Shown here: positions 1 to 10,189 of the stretch, in pieces
Layout of the letters: every line of letters begins with the position of its first letter
How positions within the stretch are numbered: position 1 is the first letter of the stretch
NCBI GenBank assembly: GCA_019096065.1
Contig: JAGUCH010000007.1
Location: 828,501 to 892,500 of the forward strand
Length of the DNA: 64,000 nt
Direction: 5' to 3'
Origin: Paracyclopina nana
Taxonomy: Eukaryota > Arthropoda > Copepoda > Cyclopoida > Cyclopettidae
Notes under the pieces: generated by a model
Told to the model about the DNA's origin: nothing
Databases searched by the model: none
Seen by the model: the letters and a program-made list of their open reading frames with translations, nothing else
Position numbers and translations under genes: made by a program

Positions 1-260
1 TTCTTGGGAAAACTCAACTTTTTCCCAAGTCATTTTATTGACTTGACTTGAGTCAAAAGCTGTAAAAATGAGCCCACGACTTCAAAACAGTAAATTGACG
101 TGTGCTGAGACGCTCAGTTGCTGAGATATTGGGGGTCAAAGTATGGAAAACAGGCCCAAGATGGAGCAGTCTCTCAGAAAATATCATAAAATAAGAAATG
201 AAAGGGACATCAAGGACTACTTGCATATCATATTTCAGCTCTCTAACTAAAGATTTAGAG

Positions 261-490
261 TTGCTGAGTCGGTCATTTACTTTGCTGAGACTCTGTCAAA
301 ATGATGTTTGATTTATTTGCAACAACTTTTGCTTCAATGACTTTGCTGCATCTTGTCATTTTGCATTGCTGAGTCAGTTTATTTACTTTGCTGAGACTCT
401 GTCAAAATGATGTTTGATTTATTTGCAACAACATTTGCTTCAATAACTTTGCTCTATCTTGTCATTTTGGATTGCTGAGTCACTTGGCAG
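261..490. repeat. 106-bp direct repeat, two copies
   Basis: Two adjacent diverged copies start near 275 and 381. Each contains TTTACTTTGCTGAGACTCTG followed by a shared run ending in TTGCTGAGTC. No coding potential is seen in 1-901. If the alpha-mannosidase gene continues leftward, this stretch lies inside its first intron. Confidence 0.8.
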
Positions 491-901
491 AGATGCTGAG
501 ACTTGGTATATTTGCGTATTTTGGGGTGATGAGCAACTTTTGCTAAATAAGTTTCTTGATATCTCTCATCGTTTCCGAGATAAAAAGTGCTGAGAAAGTG
601 ACTCAGCAGTTTTGAAATCAGCTAACTGTGCTGAGTTGGCTCCATAAAGGACTCAGCTGTAACTCAAAAGTCAATTTTGTGTTTGCTCCGAGTGAAAATA
701 TGCAAAAAAAACGGGGTCCAACATCTGGATGGCCCCCCCAAACGGGGTCAAAATCGGGGTCAGGGGGCCTTAGTTAGGATCAATGTAAGGTATAGTGGGT
801 CAATAATGTGCTCAGTAGCTTAGTTTTGGGTTTTATAGTGGGGACTGGGCCCAAAATTGGGGTCAAAATCGGGGTCCTAGGCCCCCCCAGAAATAGTCAA
901 A

Positions 902-1858
902 AAAGTCCAAATAGTCCAAAAAGTCCTACTAGTTTGAAGAGGCAGAAAAGTCAAAATAGTCAAAAAAGTCCAAATAGTCCAAAAAGTCCTGCTAGTTTGA
1001 AAAGGCAGAAAAGTCTTAAAACCAAAAAGTCCAAATAGTCCAAAAAGTCCAGAAAGTCCCTAAAGTTTGAAAAGTCAGAAAAGTCAAAATAGTCCAAAAA
1101 GTCCAAATAGTCCAAAAAGTCCAAATAGTCCAAAAAGTCCAAATAGTCCTACTAGTTCGAAAAGGCAGAAAAGTCAAAATAGTCAAAAAAGTCCAAATAG
1201 TCCAAAAAGTCCTGCTAGTTTGAAAAGGCAGAAAAGTCTTAAAACCAAAAAGTCCAAATAGTCCAAAAAGTCCAAAAAGTCCAGAAAGTCCCTAAAGTTT
1301 GAAAAGTCAGAAAAGTCAAAATAGTCAATAAAGTCCAAATAGTCCAAAAAGTCCAAAAAGTCCAAAAAGTCCAAAAAGTCCTACTAGTTTGAAAAGGCAG
1401 AAAAGTCAAAAAAGTCCAAATAGTCCAAAAAGTCCTGCTAGTTTGAAAAGGCAGAAAAGTCTAAAAACCAAAAAGTCCAAATAGTCCAAAAAGTCCAAAA
1501 AGTCCAGAAAGTCCCTAAAGTTTGAAAAGTCAGAAAAGTCAAAATAGTCAAAAAAGTCCAAATAGTCAAAAAAGTCCAAATAGTCCAAAAAGTCCTTCAA
1601 GTCCTTTAAGTTTGAAAAGGCAGAAAAGTACAAAAAGTCTAAAAAGTCCAAATAGTCCAAAAAGTCCTGCTAGTTTGAAAAGGCAGAAAAGCCTAAAGAC
1701 CAAAAAGTCCAAATAGTCCAAAAAGTCCAGAAAGTCCCAAAAGTTTGAAAAGTCAGAAAAGTCCAAATAGTCAAAAAGTCCAAATAGTCCAAAAAGTCGT
1801 ACTTCTTTGAAAAGGCAGAAAAGTCAAAATAGTCCATAAAGTCCAAATAGTCAAAAAA
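902..1858. repeat. Minisatellite, 9-bp unit with higher-order structure
   Basis: The array is built from variants of TCCAAAAAG and TCCAAATAG. A longer motif (GTTTGAAAAGGCAGAAAAGT) recurs every roughly 200-240 bp, so there is a higher-order period. Because the unit is a multiple of three and lacks stops, both strands give long artificial reading frames (Ser-Pro-Lys rich on +, Leu-Asp-Phe rich on -). These are not genes. 1859-2193 is unremarkable. Confidence 0.9.
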
Positions 1859-2193
1859 GCCTATGAATAAATAATTTGAAGCATCTACGTTTTTTGAGAA
1901 AAACTGTGAAATCCATGTAGCTGAGTACCAACTGAATACCCGAAAACAGCTCAACTTGCCCATGAAAACGCTGCTCGGTCTCAAGCTGAACTCGTTGAGC
2001 TGATTCACTCTTCTTCCTGGTAATAAGCTAAAATAAACCTAATAAGCTATTCGCATAGCTGAACAAATTAAGGGCAAATTAAGGCCAATTTTGAGATACA
2101 TTTCATTTCTATTTCATGATTTTCTTGCTACCTTTGAAGGCCATTTTCTTAAGTGGGTCTTGGGAGTTGGTTCTCATACTTTATTCAGTTTAC

Positions 2194-2441
2194 CTCCTTT
2201 TTTCATCTGTCATCAAAGCTCGAAAAACTGAGTCGAAAATGGCTTTGACTCTGATCACAGAGCCTTGGTTGTAATAGGAGTCCACAGTCTCCTTCCAGCC
2301 CACGTCTAAATGGGAGTGAGGCACGAGATGAATGTTGATGGCTTTGGGCACGTTGGGCTGACATCCACCCAAACTGCTGTAGTTACCAGCCAAAGCTGGC
2401 AAAAGGCTCTGACTGATGGCGAGAATCACTAGGAAAATCAT
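2194..2441 (-). CDS. Lysosomal-type alpha-mannosidase (GH38), first exon only
   Basis: The ATG at 2441 opens a hydrophobic signal peptide, then about 60 residues matching the start of family 38 alpha-mannosidases. These hydrolases trim alpha-mannose from glycoproteins, here probably in the lysosome. The key stretch is HLVPHSHLDVGW; the His and Asp of the H-x-D pair known to hold the catalytic zinc in this family are present. The exon ends at 2194 in AG|GTAAAC with two bases of an incomplete codon. No continuation is visible in 1-2190, so either a first intron longer than 2.1 kb leaves the window or this is a stranded fragment. Its ATG lies only 30 bp beyond the stop of the upstream carbonic-anhydrase gene on the same strand. 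Confidence 0.75.
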
Positions 2442-2471
2442 GATGTGATTTATCTACCAGCAAGTCAAGAT

Positions 2472-4936
2472 TTATAGCTTTATTAGTGAGATGACTGTGA
2501 ATGCTAGTACAACTTGCACTAGGGATCTGCCATAAGGAATTGATGCAGAGTTGGCAAAAACCTGGCGTGTGGAATCCGGTGACAAATTGATCAAAGGTCT
2601 CACATTCTCTCTCAGAATATGGGAAAACAGGAATCGAGTGCTTTTGTCTGGTGGCCCATACAGCTGGCGAAACTGGCTGAGCTGCTTCAACAGAATGGGC
2701 ACTGGTAGCCGAAAGATGGTCCAAATCACATTCTCAGTGCACGGTGGGGCTGTCAGGGATCCAGAGTACCTAAAAACCGAGATATGATACCCTGGATTAT
2801 ATATAATGTAGGCTATTATGCTAGGATTACTGTATATTGGCTTTTTTCCTTATAATATTGACTGGCAGTCTCACAAAAAATATGCTATTATTCCTTGTTC
2901 GCAATGCACAGCATCGAATAAAAATACTGCAGGAAAGCAATATTTTCCTCTGCAGTTCAATTTCAGTTTTGGAAACTGACAGCAAATTGGAAAGACGGCA
3001 ACTGACACTCATGGATTACGCATACTGTATAATAATGGTATTCGCATGAGTATCATAACAATAACATTGATGTGGGGCGATCCTAGCGGCCTTTTTGGGC
3101 AACAGTTGGGATTTTCAGCTGACACTGCACGATAAAACAAACCGAGTTACCACGTTTTTGCAACTCGAATAATAGCTCAAAATAAAGACCTAAGTAATCA
3201 AACTTTTGAATCTATTACAACCAAAATAAGATACTAAATAGTATCTCAAGCTAAGCTAAGGAACCATCTATTAAATAATCTTTAAGAAAGTGGATGTTTT
3301 TGCTATGATACAGTTGTCTATACCTGTAGTATCTATTGAGGGAGACTGGAAGCAAGTTGAGGAGTGGAAAAGGCACTTCCAGAATGACCTCAGTTTCTGC
3401 CACGGTGATGTTATCGATAAAAGGCAAAAAGTAAGACAACTTTGTGTTCTTCTCCACATTGAGCTGGGGAAAACAAAAAAAAGCCATTTTCTACATTTTG
3501 CTACTGAAGTGAGAATAGTACTTGAAAAAGGATGGAAATGATGGCCAAGCCTTCGGGCTCTTTCATGGCCTTTTCAATGGAGCCCAAGACTTCTTTGTAG
3601 TGAATGAGCTGAACCTCCAAGGGGAAAAATGTGCCCGATTTGGAATGCTCTGATCCCAGCCAATCCGAGTCAGACCAATGGAAATGCATTTGGTGGAAAA
3701 CGTAGGTCCCATTGAGGCCTCCGTCAGAAATGCGTGGCAGCCTCGAGGCCACGTCACAAACATCAATCATGACCGAATGGCCAGTGTTGAGCATTCGTTG
3801 CGCCAAAGGTGATGAGGCATAGTTATGAAATGTTAGGTTACCCAGCTCACGAATCTCAACAGCTGCAATGGAAGTTTGACTTGCTCATCTATAGGCTAAA
3901 TGTGTATAATGTGGCTTTAGTTGAGGTAATGTCCGCGGCCCAGCCCGGTGGCGCCACTTTAGAGAGGGGCAAAGTGTTTCCAGATTCTAAATTGAACAGA
4001 GTTTTCTATTGCTGCTTTTTGGCTCTTTTGGTGAGTGATGGACTTAAAGATCATATGACAGCTCAATAAAAGCTGTGAATATGCATTTTTTTGCAAAAAA
4101 GTTGTGAACATTTTATTTTTAACCAAAAAGGGATGTTAGGTTGATAAACTTGCCTTCCGGCTTCTTGTGATATTTATGTAGTAAAAAAATAATGTAGTAC
4201 GTAAAAGGAAATTGTGTATAATACTCCTGCACAATTACGTAGATGAACATGGCAGACAGGCATGGAGGAAAGCAACATATGCACATCTAGATACATTCTC
4301 AGAGTGATTTATCAAAGCCCTTTTTTCTATAAGAAGCATGGGGAAAAAACCTCTCTACAGACATGTCTTAATCACAAGCCAGGAAAAAATTAAGAATAAA
4401 TGATGTCACAATGTAGATAGGACTATCTTTAACATCCTTTCTTATGAGTGCTGAGGTAGTGAAAACAATTTTGGCTGCTTTCATAAAAGATTGGCCAAAA
4501 ACAGTTCGGCACGAAAGTCTGGTAGCGCGCTTCTCAGTTCAACTCGTAAACAAAAACAAAAACAACGTGCGTGAATTGTGTGCGTTTTCAGGGCAAAACG
4601 AAAGTAGAGAAACTTGGATTTTCCGCGGAAAAGGTAGGACTTTTTTGCGTTTTTTTCGCACTTACTTGATCTTGGCAAATCGAGGGGAGATTGAAATTTT
4701 CCCACCATGCAAATGTCGTCCCACGTGCTCAAATCCTGGTAGTTCCATGATTTGTTTTTGACGGATTTGAATATATCCTCTGTGAATTCACAATCACTTG
4801 GATCTATATCTGAAGCAAAAAAAGGATGGCTCGTTCAAAACAGAAAAAATGACATTTTTAGCTTACTTTTCAAGTCAGAAGCACCGCAACTATTCGATAA
4901 TAGAAATACGACGAGGATGCTGCAAAATGGCCACAT
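2472..4936 (-). CDS. Secreted, probably GPI-anchored alpha-carbonic anhydrase-related protein
   Basis: Five phase-consistent exons (4936-4867, 4809-4666, 3862-3522, 3463-3324, 2769-2472) give about 330 residues. Exon 1 encodes a signal peptide (MWPFCSILVVFLL). Family landmarks follow in order: GKFQSPLDL, TGHSV (proton-shuttle His), HFHW (two zinc His), GSEH, then GSLTAPPCTE. The C-terminus is a hydrophobic tail after a small-residue patch, as in GPI-anchored CA IV-like enzymes. The third zinc ligand, His in the E-x-H motif of active enzymes, is Gln here (PLEVQLIHY), so CO2 hydration may be weak or lost and the protein could act as a carbonic anhydrase-related binding protein. An AATAAA overlaps the last codons before the stop. 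Family assignment is secure; activity is inferred. Confidence 0.88.
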
Positions 4937-5345
4937 TTTGAGACCTGCTTTTGTCACAGTAGAAAGTAGAGAGAGCTTTGGTCTCCATGGTGATCATCTC
5001 CTGCTTAGCAGTCACGTAAAAAAATACTCTCAACGATCGATAATTATTGCTCCATTTATCCTCTTTTTGTCATCTGTTAAAAGGTCATGCTAAAAAGCAA
5101 AAATTTGCTTTTTAAAATTAATTGTGAAATTAGTCTGAACTAGATTACATTAAGTTTTTTGATTTTTTGATTTTGACCATTTCATAAATTTTTTTCATTT
5201 GTTTACTGATATTATGGCTAAGCTGACTTGTTGTTTGAGGACTAGTGAATTTTTCAGCGCAAAACTTCAAAGTGTTTAAGGCTGAAATAATCAAAAATAT
5301 GATAAGGCTGATAATTTCTCAATCACTTCTGTTGTGAGGTGCAAG

Positions 5346-6375
5346 ATGAACAAGCTACATTTTCTGCTAATTTTGGTGCCAACTCTGGCCAATTGTGCCT
5401 CAATTGATTCAGACTGCTTTGACTCTGCTTTTGGTGGCTCAATCATCATCAAAAGCAGGGACCCAAAATCAGGCAATCAAGTCTTGGTCACCATCAAACA
5501 TATCCACCAGAATCAAACTAACTTGGGAGATGTTCAAACCAGTATCAAGAGTGCCAAAAAAATCACCTTGGTCAAAGGCTCTGCTCAAGTTGTCACCTAC
5601 AGAAATCCTTCCATCATTTCCTGGGCTGATTACCATCCCAGGAATTTGATCCTGCTTTTTGATGGAGAGAAAGTCAATGGAGCAATTGGACATTTGAAGG
5701 AGATAAATGTCCAAGGAGAGTACACCCACCAATGGCTGCCATGTCAGGCACACTCCAGCAGCTCTGGCCTTAATCTTGACTTTCATCAAAGTTGTGATGT
5801 TTTTTTAAGTGGGAATACAGCTTCATCCTGGGAAAAACTCGAGATTGAGGTGAGCCAGGTAAGTTGCTTAAAGTTATTTTTTCTAATGTTTGAAAATAGC
5901 GAATGATTGAATTTTAAAGGGTCCCAATGGTCCAAGCTACGACTCTGGATGTATGATTCAAATGCCATGGAATGGCTCCTTCGATGTGCAAGTGAAGCAT
6001 ATTACTCGGTACTCAATTTCAACTGGTGGATCCCCTGAAGAATCAGTTTTAGAAGAGAGAAACGTCACATTGACATCCGGACAGGTGGCTCTTTTGGAGT
6101 TTAACCACACTGTGGCCTCTGGAGGTTACGGCTTCATTGGTAACCTGGTGAGCCCTAGAAATCTGACTTTATCGGTTGAAGGGGATGTGATGAGCATTGG
6201 CATTGCTCACTTGAAGCAAACCAATGCTTACGTATTTGGTCACTATGAGAACTATGAGGAATGGGAATGTCCTCGGCTGGATGAAGGCAAAGTTGTCTTC
6301 TGCTCATTTAACACACTAGCTTCCACCTACTCCTCAAGCAAAAAAGACGCCTTGGAAATATCAGTGATTAATTAG
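5346..6375 (+). CDS. Secreted protein of unknown function, two exons
   Basis: Exon 1 (5346-5858) begins with a clear signal peptide (MNKLHFLLILVPTLANC). Exon 2 (5920-6375) is joined in phase across a 61-bp intron, giving about 322 residues. The mature protein is rich in beta-prone segments and N-glycosylation sequons, with paired cysteines near 'WLPCQ', 'QSCDVF', 'SGCMIQ', 'EWECPRL' and 'VVFCSF', which suggests an extracellular beta-sandwich fold. I do not recognise the family. Two stretches, one in each exon, share the theme I-G-x-L/A-H-L-K (AIGHLKEI and GIAHLKQT), so the protein may be two diverged copies of one domain. The last 259 bp of its coding sequence are duplicated immediately downstream. 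Confidence 0.75.
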
Positions 6376-6521
6376 GGTGAGAAGCAAATGTCTTCCAAAG
6401 CAACTCCAATTCTTGCTATGGCAGCTTGGAAGCAATTCCTTTTCAGCACTCAATGTAAAGACAAAAAATACTTCTGCACAACAAAATATTTATTTAAACT
6501 GTGGCTAACGATTTTTAAATA
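6117..6521 (+). repeat. Tandem duplication, unit 1 (intact copy, empty site for BEL)
   Basis: This 405-bp unit covers the last part of exon 2, the stop codon and the 3' flank of the secreted-protein gene. Unit 2 starts at 6522, continues to 6611, is broken by the BEL element, and resumes from 16355 (after the 5-bp target duplication) to about 16675. Unit 1 holds the uninterrupted target sequence ATTGCTCACTTG at 6202. Confidence 0.9.
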
Positions 6522-6611
6522 CTCTGGAGGTTACGGCTTCATTGGTAACCTTGTGAGCCCTAGAAATCTGACTTTATCGGTTGAAGGGGATGTGATCAAC
6601 ATTGGCATTGC
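6522..6611 (+). pseudogene. Secreted-protein exon copy, left part, interrupted by BEL
   Basis: This is the left half of duplication unit 2. It matches 6117-6206 except for a few substitutions (GATCAAC against GATGAGC) and lacks the start, signal peptide and first exon, so it is a partial copy. It ends with ATTGC (6607-6611), the left target-site duplication of the BEL insertion. Confidence 0.88.
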
Positions 6612-6768
6612 TGTTTCGGAATATGATGAAGAAAATACACGTGAAAATACGATAGAGAAAATATACTTAGATGTGAATCGTGTGAAGGTTTTGGTAGGAC
6701 TGACTGGCAGTTTGTTTATTTACATTCTTTTCTTTTCTGACATCGTTACCAGATAATTATTTTGTACA
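6612..6768 (-). repeat. BEL 3' LTR
   Basis: 157 bp, TG...CA ends, matching 16198-16354 base for base by eye. On the element's strand this is the downstream LTR. Confidence 0.93.
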
Positions 6769-6780
6769 TTATTCCCCTTC
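6769..6780 (-). other. Polypurine tract of BEL element
   Basis: On the minus strand GAAGGGGAATAA lies directly before the 3' LTR, where plus-strand DNA synthesis is primed in LTR elements. Confidence 0.75.
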
Positions 6781-6823
6781 AGGCGGGGCCGGAGCTGGGG
6801 CGGGGCAGGACATGAAATACAAG

Positions 6824-9448
6824 TTATTTAGATGCTGTAATGAGGGTCATTTCTTCCGCGGTTGCCTTTTTGTAGAGGATGAACCCCCGCTCATCCACCG
6901 GGTCGACGTGAAATTGCGCCACACATTCTTTGGCAGTGAGTCGGCTGGTGACCCGTCCTCGAGGTGCCGTGGCATAGAACGTTTCGATCATGGCAACCAG
7001 AGTGAAGTGTTGGTGATGTCGTCGAAAGTGTCCCAAGTGAAAGCACAGGTCACATCTTGCGTGCAGTGTAGGGCAGACGGCCGTGTCATGGCCATCCTCC
7101 AGACAAATCGAGTAGTCGCAATTGAGCGAGGTCGCGTCAACCAGACAATTATCAGTGCGATGATCCTCCGAGTTGCAGATAGCGCACGCGTGTGGAAACA
7201 TGATCCCTTGACCGGTGAACTTTAGCATAGTTACTTTACGATCAATTTCTGTGAGAGGAAGCTTATAAAGTGCAACGAGTTTTTTCCTATCATCTGCCGC
7301 GATAATGTCCGTCGACCGAGTCCAACGTCGCGTATTTTTGATTGCGCGCAAATTAGCATGGAGTTCTTCGCATGTTAGCCAAGGTGGCATATCCGTAAAG
7401 AACAGAGGCCAGGCGCGATGCTTGACAGTTTTTCCATCCTCTTCAAAGTCATCATGGTCGAACCAGGTTCCATAAGGTCGAATTTTGTCGTCATTCTTTG
7501 CTGCGGCGTATACCATATTTGGGCATCCCATGCACTGAGCCAGAAGGAAATGCATGAGGCGTACAACGTCTGCACCAGGGCCCATTTCCTCCAGTGTTGT
7601 GCACCTAATTGCCATTAGGCGCAGCAGTTCGCCTATCACTGCTGCATCCCACATGACGAGCCCGTTCATTGGCGGTGACCAAGTCTTAAATTGAGTTTCA
7701 TAATCCCAATCACCAAACATGATGCACCGACGATCGTTGGCTTGCCCGGGGAGAACCGATTCCTGGGGCACATAAATGACGGGGAAGTTGATCTTCTCCG
7801 CGACATAACCGAGGTGAAGTTTCATATCCATGTACCTGTGGCCGACCTCATATTGCGGAAACGCCATCAAGGCCAAATTTGACGCGTCAACGAACGACCG
7901 CATCACTGGTGCCTGCTCTTTTAGACTTGACAGACGACGCAGAATTGAGTGCATGTCCTGGCCAATTTTGACAATTCCCGGATCTTTGAAGATTTGCTTA
8001 ATTTCCGGTGGAAACTGCGCGCCCAAAATCTGCTCCGAATTCCAATTGACATGGACGACGACGGTCTTGAGATTGAATGTTGATACCGCGACGGCGTAAA
8101 AAGAGTCCCTCCAATTAGGCAAGTGCATGATGCTTTTACGTTTTGCGAGCGACGGCAGGATCATTTTGATGGTTACGAACGCGAATTCTGAGGCTTCTGC
8201 AAGAAAGTTCGAGCGCTCCAAAAGCTGACGGAAGACCGAGTCGTTTTGTGCAGTTCCACGCGTGAAATGAATTAACCGCGGCAAATGTGAAATGTGAAAG
8301 CGCCGCGGGCCATTGAGGGGGGTTTGATTTTGGGCTGCAATGAGCGAAATGGTGCTAAATTCGCTCTGATCAGTGACGTCGAAGTCTGACTGTCGTAGGC
8401 CGTTTGTGGCAACGACGCAAAGAACGTTGGGGCAATCAGGGTCCCGTTGCTGCCCAACCCAATATCGTGCTCCCTCTACCGCGAGAATGCAATTATTTGA
8501 CGTAAATTTTGGCCGCTGAAACTTACCCAGGACGAGCTCACGTTCACGCCGAGACAAAGACTTGTGGTGAGAGCCTAAAGATTCCACCTCGCTGAAGAGA
8601 TCTTCGGGTAGCAAATTGAGGTCTAGGGTGTTGTCTTCAGGTGTGGCAGCAATGACCCTGTACTCGGACTTACGCAGATGACGAGGGACTGGCCCACCTG
8701 TAGCTTTTTCTATTGATCGTCGTTCTTCCTTCTTTTGGATTGCTCGCTCCCTCAGCAAAGTGGACGGCGTGCATGATGGCGGCGTTTTAGAACCAGATCG
8801 TGACTCGAGTTTGTGCTTGGTTGAAGGACCTGGTTTTGCCATTATTGCTTCAACCTCCACGTCTTCCTCCACAGGCGCTTCCCGCTCGCCCTGAGCCAAG
8901 TTTGGTTCCTGTGTGAATCGACTGGCCTCGCCGTAGATGATGACACCCACATTGACTAATGGTTCGTCGACTTGGACGTCAGTGAAGCCTTGAATGGTGA
9001 CTCCAGCCGAGGCGAGTGCTGCTTGAGCCATTCTTGCCGGTCCGGACGCAAAAAATGCAAGCTCCCCCGTGTCTGTCGACGTGGTGCGATCCGCGGTATC
9101 ATAAAGGCGCTGGGGCTGATTGGGGCTCGTGAGGGTAGACATGACCTTTGTTTGTTTTTCGGTATTTGTAGGGGTACGTGAAAGCTCTACTGGAATTGAC
9201 GCGGCGACTCGTAAACCCCCGCTTGTTGGCGTTTTTACCCGTGCCATGCAATGCCGTATGAATGCCCGCTCATCGATGTCATGCTTTGATTTCATGTGCC
9301 CTAGATCCTTGTACGACCTATCGCTAAGATTTTGAAGCCACAGCGACGCTTGTTCCTCACAACCCGGCCGACAAAGCTCCGGATTGCGGCCGAACTTTTT
9401 GCAGTAAAAGAGCCATGCGTCATACAGATCCGAATGAACCAATAGCAT
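6824..9448 (-). CDS. BEL extra ORF: degenerate WRN/RNase D-like exonuclease domain with zinc knuckles
   Basis: The first ATG in the frame is at 9448, giving about 874 residues; the open frame reaches back to 9481. No signal peptide or membrane segment is present, so it is not an envelope gene. Roughly residues 420-610 follow the order of conserved blocks in DEDDy 3'-5' exonucleases of the WRN/RNase D type: a beta pair ending VVVHVNW, FPPEIKQIFKDPGIVKIGQD (exo II region, Asp kept), FVDASNLALMAFP, and GDWDYETQ...VMWDAAVIGELL (exo III region, Asp kept). The exo I D-x-E pair is not evident (FVTIK at the expected place), so activity is doubtful. The C-terminus has three knuckles: C-x2-C-x4-H-x4-C, C-x4-C-x4-H-x4-C and C-x2-C-x4-H-x4-H. 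A nucleic-acid-binding accessory protein is the likely role. The domain call is from pattern reading only. Confidence 0.7.
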   Translation of the reverse strand: MLLVHSDLYDAWLFYCKKFGRNPELCRPGCEEQASLWLQNLSDRSYKDLGHMKSKHDIDERAFIRHCMARVKTPTSGGLRVAASIPVELSRTPTNTEKQTKVMSTLTSPNQPQRLYDTADRTTSTDTGELAFFASGPARMAQAALASAGVTIQGFTDVQVDEPLVNVGVIIYGEASRFTQEPNLAQGEREAPVEEDVEVEAIMAKPGPSTKHKLESRSGSKTPPSCTPSTLLRERAIQKKEERRSIEKATGGPVPRHLRKSEYRVIAATPEDNTLDLNLLPEDLFSEVESLGSHHKSLSRRERELVLGKFQRPKFTSNNCILAVEGARYWVGQQRDPDCPNVLCVVATNGLRQSDFDVTDQSEFSTISLIAAQNQTPLNGPRRFHISHLPRLIHFTRGTAQNDSVFRQLLERSNFLAEASEFAFVTIKMILPSLAKRKSIMHLPNWRDSFYAVAVSTFNLKTVVVHVNWNSEQILGAQFPPEIKQIFKDPGIVKIGQDMHSILRRLSSLKEQAPVMRSFVDASNLALMAFPQYEVGHRYMDMKLHLGYVAEKINFPVIYVPQESVLPGQANDRRCIMFGDWDYETQFKTWSPPMNGLVMWDAAVIGELLRLMAIRCTTLEEMGPGADVVRLMHFLLAQCMGCPNMVYAAAKNDDKIRPYGTWFDHDDFEEDGKTVKHRAWPLFFTDMPPWLTCEELHANLRAIKNTRRWTRSTDIIAADDRKKLVALYKLPLTEIDRKVTMLKFTGQGIMFPHACAICNSEDHRTDNCLVDATSLNCDYSICLEDGHDTAVCPTLHARCDLCFHLGHFRRHHQHFTLVAMIETFYATAPRGRVTSRLTAKECVAQFHVDPVDERGFILYKKATAEEMTLITASK

Positions 9449-9544
9449 GATAGTTCCAAGCTTAGCGTTTTCATTGAGCAAGAAAACTCGCGTTAAATTT
9501 GCACGTTGAGCATCTGTTCTAGCGTTTTTGCGTTTTTTGTCCGA

Positions 9545-9979
9545 TCAATCGTCGTGACGCCCCTTGACATAATCAAAGACTGAACCCGCAATAAATGTTG
9601 ACGGCGACGCATAGATATTTGCTACCTTATCAAAATTTTCCCGGAGCAACAAGTCCTCGAGCTCCTCGGCGAAGTAGACATCAGTTGTCCCGAAATGATC
9701 TTGGAGTGCGATGCGTTCGGCGGCTGCCAAACTTTCCATTCGCTCCTGAATGGGTGACACGTAAGTACGACTGACCGTGTGGCGGTTGGGAGATCTTGCG
9801 TCTTGGCGATGAGGGTCCTCATTTCTTGTCGGCGGAAAAAACGGGAACGGGTTGGAATCCGGCGGTTGATTGGCTACGTGTACCTCCGAGCGTACTCGTT
9901 TTGAGGCCGATTCGTCCTCCGAGGATGCCTCCTCCGAGTCTGAGGCCGACGTCTTCTCTGCCTTGCGTTTGTGCGACAT
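9545..9979 (-). CDS. BEL small ORF, Ser/Glu-rich basic protein
   Basis: The first ATG at 9979 (MSHKRKAEK) gives 144 residues. The N-terminus is a basic, nuclear-localisation-like patch followed by a Ser/Glu/Asp run (SASDSEEASSEDES) and then KRVR. The C-terminal half is predicted helical (ERMESLAAAERIALQDHF). It lies between the gag-pol stop at 10190 and the large accessory ORF, with about 100 bp to that ORF's first ATG. No homologous family is recognised. Confidence 0.6.
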   Translation of the reverse strand: MSHKRKAEKTSASDSEEASSEDESASKRVRSEVHVANQPPDSNPFPFFPPTRNEDPHRQDARSPNRHTVSRTYVSPIQERMESLAAAERIALQDHFGTTDVYFAEELEDLLLRENFDKVANIYASPSTFIAGSVFDYVKGRHDD

Positions 9980-10189
9980 GATGATGCAAAAGATTGGACA
10001 GGATAATTTGCTGACTGTGACGGCTCCAATTACCGGCGATTTCTGGTCGGCGGAAGAGGATATTGGATGCTGATGAAATAACGGGCGCACTAATTGCAAA
10101 TATGTAAACAAATGTTGCTTCTTTCTCGTTTTGATAACGCGCCATTGAAGCTGATTCGAACTGGTCGATGGGGCGCGAAAATTTAAACG

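Noticed and set aside
808-1766. Several 60-110 codon frames on both strands
   Set aside because: They are by-products of the 9-bp minisatellite, which contains no stop in most frames.
6824-9448. Envelope gene of an infectious BEL element
   Set aside because: No signal peptide, furin-type site or membrane anchor; zinc knuckles and a nuclease-like fold pattern point elsewhere.
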